Shown here: in pieces, positions 1 to 11,884 of the stretch | Numbering within the stretch: position 1 is the stretch's first letter | Layout: each line of letters begins with the position of its first letter | Source of the DNA: Rhyacichthys aspro | Lineage: Eukaryota > Chordata > Actinopteri > Gobiiformes > Rhyacichthyidae | Direction: 5' to 3' | Assembly: GCA_036850595.1 (NCBI GenBank) | Contig: CM072155.1 | Span: 6,061,953 to 6,125,952, forward strand | Length of the DNA: 64,000 nucleotides | The notes under the pieces: model-generated | Told to the model about the DNA's origin: nothing | The model's database searches: none | What the model saw: the letters and a program-made list of their open reading frames with translations, nothing else | Position numbers and translations under genes: made by a program

Positions 1-150
1 CTCACTCTAAAAATGTACGATTTTTGTCTCTTCACTCACTTTTCCACTTTGTAAAAAAAATAAATAAAGAAATTAAATTGTATATTGTTGACAGCATTCT
101 TACTTTACTGCATATCTTCACACCTGACTAAAACTTTTGCAAAGTAGCTG
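1..150 (+). mobile_element. Tc1/mariner-like MITE, 3' end
   Basis: The stretch around 88-148 matches the end of the element at 17500-17590 almost base for base: it shares TTGTTGACAGCATTCTTAC, then a run through CTTTACTGCATATCTTCACA, then AAAACTTTTGCA. The terminus is degraded (AAAGTAGCTG where the other copy reads CAGTACTGTA). The window start truncates the left part. It has no coding capacity. Superfamily is inferred from the CAGTACTG...TA terminus of the better copy. Confidence 0.6.
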
Positions 151-163
151 TCAAAGTGTCCTT

Positions 164-285
164 GGGAAAGTTACTGAACTTGGGCGACCTGGGTTTGATT
201 CCGGCTCGGGTCATGTGTCCAAAGTCATTCACCTCTTGTCCATCTACTAACTATCAAATAAAGGCAAAAAAAAAACAAAAACAGT
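164..285 (+). mobile_element. tRNA-derived SINE fragment with A-rich tail
   Basis: It contains GGGTTTGATTCCGGCTC, a degraded RNA polymerase III B-box region, then a CT-rich body and a poly-A tail. The same body recurs at 54015-54190 and 54216-54305, so this is a dispersed family. The A-box head is missing here, so the copy is 5'-truncated. Confidence 0.55.
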
Positions 286-1160
286 AATTGGACTCAATAA
301 TGTCTGGCTACAAGTGATCTCTCGCCAGAACTGTTGCTAAAGCTAGCTTGTTGCTAAAAAACAAAATCTTGTAATTAAACCAATTTTTCATTCATTTTTT
401 AAAATAATTTACCAACTGTAGATTTCAATTCAAATTTCACTCAAATTGTTGGATCTAAGTGGACTTTCTGTACCAACTCACTGAAAACACGTTTGTCGTC
501 CAAGAAGTTTTCCTCATCTCATTTTCTTTTTTTTTCACCGTCAAACCCCCGTCTCTATTGTTTTTGCCTAAAATCTGGTGAAATTCCAACGCGAGGCGAA
601 TGGGGCAGGAAAAGGACGAAGGAAAAACACGTTGGAATTTTCTCCTCCTCTCAGATCTTCAGGGTTTCTCAGCAGCAATTACACAGAAGTGTTACCAGAT
701 GCTTCTCACCATTGTCGGAGCAAAAAACCACGTATCTGCACAAAGTCAGTCTGTCTTCAGCTATCAGGGGAAGGGAACCACCCCCACCTCTTTTTTATAC
801 AATATACGGAACATTTAGAAAGGATTCTCCAGATAATTTCAGATACCGTTACACTGGTTGTTGGTAACGGGAGCACAAAACAAACCAAAAAAAAACAAAC
901 CCGGAAATGGTTATTATTCAACTGCAGCCTTTGGTTTCTGAAATCTTACCTTATCCTTGAGCCTTGACTTGTAGTTCCCGCCAATTAGAAGAAGAAAAAC
1001 ACACTTAGATGCACACACACACGCCTTTCACACACATATGTGCACTGGCAAAGGACGCCAAAAATGTCTTTATCTTAAGGTGATGCAGAATCAAAAAGTA
1101 GTACTTTTTTAGGTCTGTGCTTATAACATGCAGATGTGTAAATCATGACCTTTTTAATAA
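286..1160. other. Non-coding, nothing recognised
   Basis: AT-rich intergenic sequence. The overlapping short open frames around 493-967 are in three frames at once, have no recognisable protein content and lack splice or codon-use support, so I do not call genes here. Confidence 0.5.
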
Positions 1161-1179
1161 TTGATACTCTTTTGTGGAC

Positions 1180-1240
1180 CCCCCCCCCCAAAAAAAAAAC
1201 CAAAAAAAAACAACAACAACTATATCTATCTATATATCTA

Positions 1241-1283
<43 letters not shown>

Positions 1284-1315
1284 ATATACATATACATATA
1301 TATATATATACATAA
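1180..1315. repeat. Homopolymer runs and (TATC)n / (TA)n microsatellite
   Basis: A C-run and A-run at about 1180-1199 lead into an interrupted TATC tetranucleotide tract (about 1218-1282) and then a TA/TACA dinucleotide tract to about 1312. The frames crossing it encode low-complexity Ile/Tyr/Ser repeats only. Confidence 0.9.
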
Positions 1316-2655
1316 TTGTATTGTGTACTCTGAATCAACAACTCCAAACTGCATACTTAATACCTCCTATGGTTATGTATAGGTAGACAAATGAGTTGTG
1401 TTTCCATAAAATACAGAGCAGGATTTGTGCCGGAAATTTTGCTGCAAAACAAAAATGCTGGATTTTTCCACAAACTGTTGGGAAACAAATCTAACATTTT
1501 CTTAGCAGTAGTTTTGAGTTGTTGTTTTCTGGTAATATTGGCAGTATACACATGATGTCTTATGTTTAACAGAAGAATATCTTATCATCCTGTCAAATAG
1601 ACAATTTTCTCTGATGCCGCACAAGCTAGTCTTCCATTTCACTTTGAGTGCATTACCTCAAAAACCAAAAAGATTTTGAGTTTGACATTTTTGCGTACGG
1701 TTACGGATAATTTTGAATGCAATTTTTCAACTTATACCTGTTTATGAACGTGCAAGTGTTGAAAACAAATGATAGTGTCATATGCTAAAAGATCTGCTAG
1801 CGTCTATGGCAAACCCAATAGATATCAACAGAACATCAAAGGACACCTGAAGTCTGCACCGCTGACCAAACCTCACAATGTAAAGAAATGTTGGAAATGA
1901 CAACACATTAGGATGTGCATTAGGAATCAAAAAACTTACCTCTTTCAGGTGATTTCCCTGGATGAAGAATTACTGTACATACAGTACTATTCTTCCATTC
2001 ATTTATTTTTCACCACTTATCTTTAATTTCTCTAGTTTATAGTGCATTGTAATTCTTAACAGCTCATTTTAGTAATCCAAGTGTACTGTGACAGGGGGCC
2101 ATGGACTACTCCATGGTTAGCATCTAACAGAAAAGTTCGATTTTCCAAAGCGTCTATTTTTATATATTTTATATTTGCTAGAAACTTTTGCCTTATTTCT
2201 GCTTAACTAAAAAGTTTCAATACTTGTTTCACCATTGCCCTTAGCTGAATGAACTTAAATTACTGTGTTGTAAAGAGAGCCTTTTAATACTTGTAAAGAA
2301 AAGATTAAACCTGCATGTACTGTTTTTTTTTTTCTTTTGTAGATTTTCAATGGTCGAATTAGCATTAGCCGCCAATGATTGCAAATTCTCAACAAGATGG
2401 TTTTGGCAAAAGACAACCAACCGACTACATGTGTTTACTGTCAGTGTGTGGGTAGAGAACATCAGTGAGTGACTTGATATGTAGCTGTCCAGGAGCTATT
2501 TATGCTACATAAGCTAAAGGCTACATGCTAAAAGTCAGTAAATTCTAATGGTAGTATGGTGGTCTACAGTTGTTTGTTAATGTACATTTGGCGTTAAAAT
2601 GATTGCAAATTCAGTTAACTTTGGAAACTGTCTACCAGAGCAATGTTCTATTACA
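1316..2655. other. Non-coding, nothing recognised
   Basis: AT-rich sequence without splice-bounded reading frames, RNA gene boxes or identifiable repeats. Confidence 0.45.
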
Positions 2656-2960
2656 GATGTGCCCAAAGTCAGACCCGGGGACAGAAATTGGCCTATAAAG
2701 GGGTTTGATTTGGCCCACCAGGGGTCATCATATTTTGTGACATACTCAGCCATTGTAGCAATAAAAAAACTTGGTTTTGGAAAGGTCTGGGCCAAACAGT
2801 TTAAGTTCTTGGGCTTTCAATTAGGTTCTAACTTGTCAGAACAAAATAGAGTGTCAGGCAGTGGCACACAGACAAAAGGCATTGTAAACAAACCTGGTAG
2901 GAAGAGAGTTTCTTTTAATTGCATGCAAAAGTTTTTGCATTTGGCCCATCATCCACTAAT
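2656..2960. mobile_element. hAT-like MITE remnant (tentative)
   Basis: The segment from GTGCCCAAAGTCAGACCCGG to GGCCCACCAGGGGTC, with a further TTTGGCCCATCAT near 2940, resembles the 'cccaaagt...ggcccg...ggccca' vocabulary of non-autonomous hAT elements in fish. I did not find clear paired termini or a target duplication. Most of an open frame (2599-3015) lies over it and is not a gene. Confidence 0.35.
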
Positions 2961-3879
2961 ACATTTCCGCTTTGGCGCTTTGAGGGAAAAAGTTTTGGCG
3001 CCCCTGTCCTATTAGTTCATCATTGACAGGTATAACTGCATACACACCAACAAATCATTTTTGTTCTCTAAAAATGTCATATTTACTAGTTTTGGTGTGC
3101 TCCCTTGTCAAAATGAATGGGAAACACTACTTTCCGCAACCAAAATGCTTGTGCGTTTTTCAATGTCGTCACACTTGTAAGAGTGTATTATCCTATAACC
3201 ATTAGCCAGTAGGCAGACAAGAAGTCTTTTTTATTAGCAACATGAGGTACCTAGCTTATTTGTTCATTTGTTAATGTTTTATTTGATAATAGAAGTTGTT
3301 TGATTTAAATTTACATTCCAGGAAAAAAAGACAATATCATTTGATCATCAACAAACAGTTTCTACATTAATGAGTTGAAACTTAAATACAGAATCAAATA
3401 AATGCTAACAAATCTCCATTGGGATGAATCTGACAAAGTTTTAATGCTCCCCAAAAAGTTCATGTGCTACATAATACTTACCAAAGGTTTTACATCAAAA
3501 CTGTCAGCCCTTTAAAGTTTTGCTGTAAGATATAACATAAGATAAAATGTGTTGCTGTCTGATTTGAACACAGACCTGGTGGTTGATTGGCCTTAATCCA
3601 CCAATCAGGGTTCAGAGCAGCCAGTCATTCCACATTTCACACAAGTCTAATAACACAAAGACAAATCAAATATTCCTGACTCTTACCATCCCGTTCCCTT
3701 AACCTCCAGGTGTATCATCTTTCGGTTTAAAAATACTGCAGAGCTGGTTGGTGTTTGCAAAAGGGAAACCATACACCTCATGTGGTTACCTAGGGGGATT
3801 ATGGATATTTTTTGGAAGGGGGTTTTGCACCGAAATTCAATTTTTGGACTCATCTACGTTGGGATTTTGATTGAGAGCA

Positions 3880-4110
3880 GAAACAGAATTGAAACGCTGG
3901 AGCCATAGAGTGTACAGCGGCCGGGTCTGCACACAGAGGAGCGGCCTGTGCGTTGGCTTTCTCCCACAGTCTCCAGGGAGAGGGTAATTGCAGCGGAAGG
4001 CAAGCTACTGAGCGCCAGCCGTCTGCTTGGTTGACAGAGATCAGTGGGCACCGAAGTCTGCACACTTCATCTACACATCTACCCTTCACAATCTGTGGAA
4101 TCTTACAACA
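3880..4110. promoter_or_regulatory. GC-richer island, candidate conserved non-coding element
   Basis: This is one of the few GC-rich blocks in the 5' desert. It includes CGCTCAG- and CAATTACC-type words on the - strand and has no repeat signature. An overlapping - strand open frame (3850-4290) begins with low-complexity Phe/Leu and is not convincing as a protein. It could instead be an unrecognised exon. Confidence 0.25.
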
Positions 4111-6780
4111 GAACATGAAAAAAACGTTACATTTCTTTAGTCGGATTGCACATGAAAAAATAAAAAATAAAGGAAATCTGCACTTGATATGAAAATATGT
4201 GCACTTGGAGCTGAAAAGGAACAAAGACTGCAGTGTCTGGCATAAAAAATAAATAAATAAAAAAAATATACAGAGTTTTAGCAAAAACAATACAAGCAGT
4301 GTTACTTATTCTATGTGAATGTATAGGGGCTCTTTATGTTTAAATGCTACAGGTTGTGTAATTAAGTGCACAATGGAAAAAATGCTTAGGGTTAAAGTTA
4401 GATTTTCGTTTTTTTTCAAGAGGGTATTTGCACAGAATATCTCAATTGTAATAAATAAATAATAATAATAATAATGTGTAAATAATAAATAAATAAAGTC
4501 AGCTATTATGTCTACACAATAAATTATATGAATATTATTTTTAGTTTTAAAAGTATGTAATATTTACGCTTAAATTCTTTCATAATACAGTCAATTAACA
4601 TAAATCACAAAATGGCTTATAACTTAGTAACTATATTTTTTAGGGATAGCATCGAAAGAAAATGCATAATCAGAAATGCAACATCCGAGTATCATTAATT
4701 TAAAAACATTAGTAGCAAAATTATTAATATGATTAAATTAATCGCCTCATTGCTACAGATTTATCCAGTTAACAGTCGAGAGTTAAGCACGGACAGTTTC
4801 ATCGCCGTAAAACTAAAATCTGCCTGATGGGATAGGCCTATGCCTTGCATCTTAAAGTAATCCCGTCTTTATAGACATCAAACACATATGAGGGGACTAA
4901 CACACACATGCAGGTTCAAGGCTATAGCTTCTGAGCATTCTTGCTCAATCTGCTAATGGTAAACAACACAGCAGCCAACAGCAGAAGTACAACTGGAGGT
5001 GTTGCTGTGGTGAACGTCTGTCTCTTTGATGGAGTCTATATATTTTTATTGGCAGATAAGTTATGTTAGTAAAAACTGGTTCAGAATGTCCAAATGGATT
5101 TGTGCAACTGGGAGTTTTGGTGATTTCCAGAATGCACCACAGTTTTTGATTCATTTCAGAGACCTGTGTGTGCATTTTGCTGTAGCTGACAGGAGTATGT
5201 CTCATAATTCAGACTGCATGGCTGCAACTGTAAATTGGCGTGTTGGGTATACGTCTGAGTGGTTTATGAGGGCGGGATGTAAACAAGCTTCCAGAAGGTC
5301 AGTTTGATACGGCCCCCTTTACAGTAGGAGGACGAGTGGATGAGCGTGTGGCGTGTTTGGAGGGCAAATTGAAGAGAGGGCTGGTAGGCGCAAACACTAA
5401 CAACAGCCCAAAGAGATACTGAAAATGTACGCAGAGAAACCACATGCACCGACTTGTGTATCAGCGAATAATAACACTTGCAAGAAACATGAAAAGGGCA
5501 TATACAGTAGTTGTTTACCGTGTCTAAAGTCGAGATGCCAACATTTGTACACACACAGATGGTGGCAGCAGGGCAGACCCCCTACTCTGTCCACATATGG
5601 CTGCAATTGACCGGTCGGTGGGTGGATAAATGGCAGCCGACCAAGCAGCGGTATAATTATCTGACCAACCTCTTTATGTAGCCGTAAATAGCCGTCTTGT
5701 TTGCACTAAAAATAAACTGCCATTACAACCCACCGACATTTGACCCTTGACATTTGACCCCAGGCCACAGGGTACAAAGGTTGTCCGTCTTGGACTTAGC
5801 GCTAAATATAGCGTGCAAAACTCGCTTCACCCTTGAACCTGAAATCAGTGTTCTGCTGTTGTTCAATGTGACCATAGAACAATATAGATTTATACAAATG
5901 CATCTCAACATAACCAACATCTACAATTTATCGTGGTTATGATCAAAATTGGTTGATGATTGAAAAAGACCTGTCACAATGTGTGATATTTGCAATTTAC
6001 ACTGTGCAGCTCAAATAATCAATGAGCAGCAGTCTGATGCATTTAGAAGAGACCGGGGCACGTTGTCACTCTTTTTATATTTGAGTGTATACAATAGACT
6101 TAAAAAGTGCACACCACCTATCTAGCTTATTTACAGACTTATAGGCATTTATTAAGCATTAGTTGAGTATATATAACAAATAATTGTTAATTATTGTAAA
6201 AATTAATAGTTAATTCTTCATTTACAAAGCATTGAATCAACATTAATCACTAATATGTTTTAAACTGGTATAAATGTTTCAGTCTTAACAATAAACCCAT
6301 GTATAATTATACATATACATGATATTCCAGCCTCTGTAAATAGTTTATTAATTAAATAATTGTTAATTACACTATTAATGCATAACTACTGTTTTATCAT
6401 GTGAGTTATTATAAAGTGTTACCATGTACTGTTGTACCCCATTTTGACTCAAAATTGAAGACTGATTTCAGCTAGACCTTTTTTTGAATGTCCTTTTGAT
6501 GTTCTCTTAGTGTGTCTTTTTTTCCAGAGTTGGAAAGAGAGCTTGAGATTGATTGTATATGTATATTCTCATAGCCATCTTGCTAGCTGCAATAAAATGG
6601 CATAATACAATAGTTATATGATATACTTCACTATTGTCGTAAATGTAATGACAAATGATGATGCCTCTCATCACTTTCGAGTTGAAGGCTCAGGCTTTCT
6701 CCTTGACGTTGGTAGTCCCTTTGCCTGACATGACACAAGCACAATCCCTTTTTAAAAAGCCATAAAGGTTTTAGATAAAA
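4111..6780. other. Non-coding interval
   Basis: Mostly AT-rich, with simple AATA/ATAA tracts around 4250-4262 and 4445-4500. A short tandem of GACATTTGACCC (5735-5746 and 5749-5760) is the only structured feature I noticed. No gene is supported. Confidence 0.45.
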
Positions 6781-6789
6781 AATACTTTC

Positions 6790-7015
6790 TCATTTCATCA
6801 CTGCATCATCACTGTCTTGGACAAATATCATTTAATGAATTTTAATAATTGTGTTCATTTTAAATATGCATGTTTTATATATAAAGCTTTACATGGGCTT
6901 GCCCCACTTCCTTTGAATGACTTTATTAAGCTGAAGTCTGGCAGTGGGACCAGGGCTGTGACTCGAGGGGACTGTGAGGGGCCACACAGATGCATAATAA
7001 ATAAAAAGAAAAAGG
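6790..7015 (+). mobile_element. LINE ORF2 C-terminal fragment
   Basis: One frame reads ...NFNNCVHFKYACFIYKALHG then LAPLPLNDFIKL and a GTRAVTRGDCEGPHR-type motif, the tail region of a fish non-LTR retrotransposon polyprotein. It is paralogous at DNA level to 11410-11580 (shared ATTTAATGAATTTTAATAAT and GGCTGTGAGGGGCCACACAG-like words). It stops abruptly in an A-rich stretch, so it is truncated and dead. Confidence 0.7.
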
Positions 7016-7479
7016 CAGCCTAAAATAGACACAAGCAGCATTAAATCCCAAAGTTAAAAAAATCAAGTAAAAATTCAAATACAATGCAGCAAACTGACAG
7101 TGCCCACAAATCTGAGTCTTGTTTTTTTTTAGCATGCCTCTTAAATGAATAGAATGATGAAGACTCTTATATTGATTGTGGCAGTTTTCACTGAGAAAAT
7201 GATGATGCACACGTGGCCGTTGACTGGTTGCTTTTGATTTGTTGCACTAGACAGAAACAAAAGGTGCAGACAAATATTAATGTAAGACCACACTGAAATG
7301 AAACACATTAGAGTGGATGAAACCTCAGTTTTGCATTTTGGCCTTTAAATACATTAAAAACACTATAACACAGCATTACATGGCATTACAAAATAAAAAC
7401 ACTAAGAAGCTACAATTACTCTGAACGTGTCACGCAATAAAATGAAGTCGTTTGGTCCAAAATACAACATATTCCCAGT

Positions 7480-7680
7480 GCGCCGTTTGCTAATGTCTTG
7501 TGTCTGAACAGCAGACCACCACCTGTTCGCCCCCACACCCCCCTCCCCTCAGAAGAGTTAATGACCCTGACCTGTGATTACGAGCCTGTGGCATTCACCT
7601 GCACTTCCACTCCAGACCACAGACCCTCGTCGACCCCTGACACTTACAATAACACCCTCAGCCAGATGTGAAGGCCAAAC
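7480..7680. promoter_or_regulatory. C-rich island, candidate regulatory element
   Basis: A pyrimidine-rich block of balanced GC inside AT-rich DNA. It contains GTTAATGACC, TGACCTGTGATTACGAG and CACCTGCACTT words (homeodomain, nuclear receptor and E-box type). No coding frame or repeat signature was seen. Function is inferred only. Confidence 0.22.
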
Positions 7681-8639
7681 TCACTCTTTGGTGCACACAC
7701 AGAAAATCACAACACACTACTGATCCGCCATGTTTTTGTTTTTTAACTGCTGGTGTGACTGGTGGCAATCTGGGTCGTAGATTTTATTTTACCGTTTGTG
7801 AAGTAGAGAGTGACTTTTTTAGTAGGCAGTGTTAATTTAATGACTGGAAGACAAGAAACATTAAACTCAGCTTGCAACACACAACACACAATGCTCTGTT
7901 AGCATACATGTGACTCTGAATCTAATCGAAAGGTTAGGGTGACATTACAGTGGAGTTATATCCCAATTCTGGACATGCAGTAGTGAAATAATTCACGAAA
8001 AATATAAATGTGTGATGGGATTACAATGGACAAAATAACCATTCTGATAATAGTGATAATACAGTGGAAAAAATAAGACCCTGAGAAGCCTTGAATTTCT
8101 CACTTTTCTAGCTTTTTTGAGCTAAGCACTTAATGTAACCATGAGAAAACAATATAGTTTTTAACGAGATCTGAAAAATGTTATTCTGTTATTAGTTGGT
8201 GGAATGGAGGAGCAGCACTTTCTCTGGAATTATTATTATTATAATGACAGAAAATAATTATTATCTCAAGAAAACAAATTAAATTACTTAATTATAAGGA
8301 CAAAAGAGGTGGCCAACTAGTATTATACTGCACTTCTGTGAGTTGTTACACATTTTAAAGAATGCCCTGTATAGATTAGAATAGATTTGTACGTTACATT
8401 CTAATCACGGCCGCAGTCTGAAAAAAAATAATAATAATATGGATTGCTGCATGCCACCTGTGCTTCAGACTTTTGCTGTAAGAATCCGAAATCGTTTTTA
8501 ACCCTTTGTTGCCCTAGAGCCTGGGTCAAAAATGACCTGTGTCAGAATCACTGCATTTATTTGTAATTTTAGTTAACAATATTGCCCGAATTCTATTTCG
8601 TAAGTTATTTTGGTGTATTCTGGCCAAAGAAATGCATGT

Positions 8640-8826
8640 TTAGGTGAATTGGTGAATCTAAAAGTGCCCCTAGTGGTTGAATGTGAGAGTGAATAGTTGT
8701 CTGTCAGTGTCTGTGCCTAAATGTCAGCCCTGAGACTAACTGGCCGTTGTCCAAAGCTGCTGGGATAGGCTCCGGCAGCTTTTCAAAAGAACTAAGCAGT
8801 AGAAGATGAATGAATGAATGAATATT
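8640..8826 (+). mobile_element. V-SINE-like repeat fragment
   Basis: Contains AGTGCCCCTAGTGGTTGAATG, GAGAGTGAATAGTTGTCTGT, GCTGGGATAGGCTCCGGCAG and ends in ATGAATGAATGAAT. This is the same repeat, in the opposite orientation, as the fuller copy at 45018-45318 (which reads TATCCCAGCAGCTTCGGGC). No tRNA-like head remains. Confidence 0.65.
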
Positions 8827-8829
8827 ATT

Positions 8830-10085
8830 GTGGTCAACCTCAGATGTTCTGAATTCACAATTATAATACCAGAACCTATTATTCTTCACTTTTTTTTACA
8901 TGTAACTTTTATTGAAACAAAACTCACTCTTATAGTCACTCCTGTGAGCAATTAGTAGTTCATCTAGTTCCTTTTCACAATTTTATCGAGTGTAAGGAAG
9001 CTGTTGGACCAGGAGAACCACGAACTAACCAATCTGCTACTGTTCTGCACAACAAGCACCAATCAGCCTAAATACTGTGTATATGGATAAGAAAATGTTT
9101 GCACACACTCATGAAATGCCAAAGTTTAGATTTTTACTTCTTTAGGTCCACCTTGATTTGCTGTTTAAAATAGACCACTAAGAAGGCCATCAAAATCTCA
9201 GTATTCTTTAACAATTTTAATCTTTTAATCACTGTATGAGCTGTAAATAAACCTTTTATGGAGAGGTGCCAAATACAACACATGCACAATCATGTTTAAA
9301 CACAGTTATAGACGTAAATAAATAACTCCATTTTATCTCTATCTCTGTTTTATTTCAAATCAAGCTGTAAAATGGTTTAGAAATGTAGGAAAAACAGTTT
9401 GTGGGTAAACATTTGAAAACCCTTCTGAGGGCGCTGTTCCATGTCACTGTAAGCACACTGTTTATACGGATTTTCTGCCAAATGTTACAAGCATAAACCC
9501 GGAGCATTAAACAAAATGGACTGGCATGTGTCTAATCTGTTTTGTCTTAGGGAAATGCTTCGAAAGTTCGTAATCCAGCACAGACACTGGAGAAGGGAGA
9601 GCGAGGCAAAGTACTCTTTCAACGACGTCACATTTGATCAGATATGACGGGGAAATTGCTCTTTACAAAATCTCCACCCGGGCAAAGAGTTTATTACAAT
9701 ACCACAGCTCTGTTCCAGGGTTGAATATTTGTCCTCGGCTTTTGCTACAAGCTCATCTCTTATTTCAGAGGAACACACATGCACACTCTGAGCACACCAG
9801 CAGCAAGTCTAAGGTTCAAAGCATTTACATTTACCCACAGTTTGAGTAGAGATATTACCTTGCACAGCAGTTGGATTCACAGAAAATGTGGTAGTTCACA
9901 AACTCACAGGCCTCCATCTTGCCTTTTTAAAACCTGTTTAAGGAGTTTGGTGACCACAGGAACTCATCTTTGTCTTTTGCTGATGATGTCTTGAGTTCAT
10001 CGAATGAGGGGTGGATGGGTAGAACATGAAATTGTTCACTACTGTAGTGAATAAGGGGCAGAGCTAAAAGGCAAAGCGTCGATTT
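8830..10085. other. Non-coding interval
   Basis: AT-rich and without a supported gene. A small GC-richer patch at about 9590-9700 contains GACGTCACATTTGATC (a CRE-like half site) and CCACCCGGGC, but is too short to call. Confidence 0.4.
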
Positions 10086-10089
10086 GATT

Positions 10090-10550
10090 CAATCTGCGTT
10101 CCTGCTTCACCTTTGACCCACAGCTCATGACCAAAAGAAAGTTGGCGGGGCCTCGGTGATGAGCTCGGACACCTGGGAAGAGCTCGGAGTAGATCCGCTG
10201 CTCCTCCAAGTGCTCCAGAATCAGCCTACCTGGTGCCTGGTGCGCAATAACAGCTTTAGATGACTTAATAGACAATACAAGACAACACTCCTGTCCTTAG
10301 ACTTCAACAGGGTGAAGGAAACATCAAAACACATCCGTGGAAAAAAGAGAAACCTCAGAGAGAGCCACAGAAGGAGAATCCACTTCCAGGATGGACAGAC
10401 TGTGCAACAGATGTGTCCAGTCCAGGACAGCTGCATAAAGTACATTTTCATCATCAAATCATGTTCCACCAGGAGGCAAAACCTTGGTATTCCCCAGAAA
10501 GAGCAGGAGGAAGTGTCTGGGGATAATAAGTGGAAGATAATGGATGGATA
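10090..10550 (+). mobile_element. Degenerate LINE reverse-transcriptase remnant
   Basis: Three pieces fit the well-known fish LINE tail: GTGATGAGCTCGGACACCTG, then GAGCTCGGAGTAGATCCGCT and GCTCCTCCAAGT, and finally a frame reading NLGIPQKEQEEVSGDNKW near 10470-10545. The last corresponds to the 'LGIPPEELEEVSGE' end of such polyproteins. The frames between are broken, so it is inactive. Confidence 0.6.
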
Positions 10551-10679
10551 AAAATGATAGGTATTTAATGGTGGGGCAACACATAGATTTTTTAAGATTA
10601 TTTTTACCCTATACCCTTTCAGCCTTTCATCTCATGAGTTGGTTTTCAAAAAGTCACCTCATGGGTCCAATTCCTCACA

Positions 10680-11000
10680 TTGTGCAGTGTGCAGACAATT
10701 GGGTCCAGAGCCGCAGAGTTTACCGACGGCTCTTTAGAACACACTCCAGGACAGATGGACACAAACACACAGAGGAAGTTCGGAAACTAAAGGAAGCTAT
10801 GGTGACCGTCCATTTCCCGTGTTCAGCAATTACCAAGCGTTCAGCTCCGCACAGAGGCTCATTACACTCAGGCCCAGAATGACATTTGGAAACGGTTGAA
10901 GGGGCCCGTCGAGCGCTGCACTTTGTTGTTGTTATTATTATTGTCTGTGCTGAGAGCAGCCCATTAGCACATGCTCCGTCGCCCCACTGCCTCGCAGCAC
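10680..11000. promoter_or_regulatory. GC-richer island, candidate conserved non-coding element
   Basis: A roughly 300-base block of near-balanced composition lying between two LINE fragments. It carries TCAGCAATTACCAAGCG, CATTACACTCAGGCCCAG, TTGTTATTATTATTGTCTG (Sox-like ACAAT/ATTGT) and CCCATTAGCACATG. Short overlapping frames are not protein-like. Confidence 0.28.
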
Positions 11001-11089
11001 TTGCACTTGTTGAAGAAGCATATTTAACTCTGCTCTGTATCCAATGTGTGTTCAGCTGCTGGTGTCATTGGGGATACTACACTACATTA

Positions 11090-11882
11090 GAAGAGAATAG
11101 TGAAATCAAGCAGTCCAATATGTTTCTGGTAGGGGTGGAAGCGGATTTAGAGCAAGTATTTAAGTATCTTGGACTGACATTGGATCCAACATTAACGGTA
11201 AAAAAGACATGTAAAAAAAACTTCAAAAACTGTTCATTTAACTTGCAAAATTTTAAACTTCAAATTTGTTTTTTGAATGATATTTTTTCACATTGACTAT
11301 TATATCAACAACTGGTCACTAGCTGCGGGTGCATCACTTAAACCAATACAATCCTTAAAAAAAAAAAGAAAAAAGTTTTAGATTAAAAAAAAAAAAAAAA
11401 ATCAGTGAAGTGTCTTGTACAAATATTTAATGAATTTTAATAATTTGGTTCATTTTAAATATGCTTTTTTTATACGTAAAGTTTGCTCCACATCCTTTGA
11501 ATGAGTTTATTATGGTGAAGTCTAGCAGTGGGATTGGCACCAGGGCCGTGACTCATGGGGGCTGTGAGGGGCCACACAGACACACCTCATTTGGACAAAC
11601 TATTCTGTCTAAGAAAGGAAGCAAATATTGGAATAGTCTCCATTTTTCCAATAACAGAATGTTCAACCTATGAAACTTTTACAAGACATTTGAAACAGTG
11701 GATACAATCAAATCAAATCTGTGACCACTTTCAACTTGTCTTTATTGTTGTGTCTCCTGTGTGTTTTTTTGAAAGTTAGCAATTCGGCCATAATCCGGCA
11801 CATTTACAGCTGTGGCATTTGTTACAGATGTTCATTAATGTGCATTGCTCCTATTAAATAAAGAAAGAAAGAAATAAAGATA
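11090..11882 (+). mobile_element. LINE ORF2 C-terminus, frameshifted, with 3' tail
   Basis: Reading through frameshifts, the peptide fragments are VFKYLGLTLDPTLTVKK (about 11155-11205), INNWSLAAGASLKPIQSLKK (about 11305-11365), LNEFI...GTRAVTHGGCEGPHR (about 11500-11580), TSFGQTILSKKGSKYWNSL and TECSTYETFTRHLKQWIQSN (about 11660-11720). They occur in the order expected for the end of a reverse-transcriptase polyprotein. The 3' tail ends in AAATAAAGAAAGAAAGAAAT. Poly-A insertions (11357-11400) and at least one frame change at about 11650 mark it as a dead copy. Confidence 0.8.
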
Positions 11883-11884
11883 GG

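Noticed and set aside
1161..1386. Two frames of 73 and 70 codons
   Set aside because: They only translate a C/A homopolymer and TATC microsatellite.
2599..3015. 138-codon + strand frame
   Set aside because: Overlaps hAT-like repeat words, has no recognisable domain, and an opposite-strand frame of similar size covers the same bases.
11461..11779. Protein-coding genes of 70 and 74 codons
   Set aside because: They are frameshifted pieces of a LINE polyprotein tail, not host genes.
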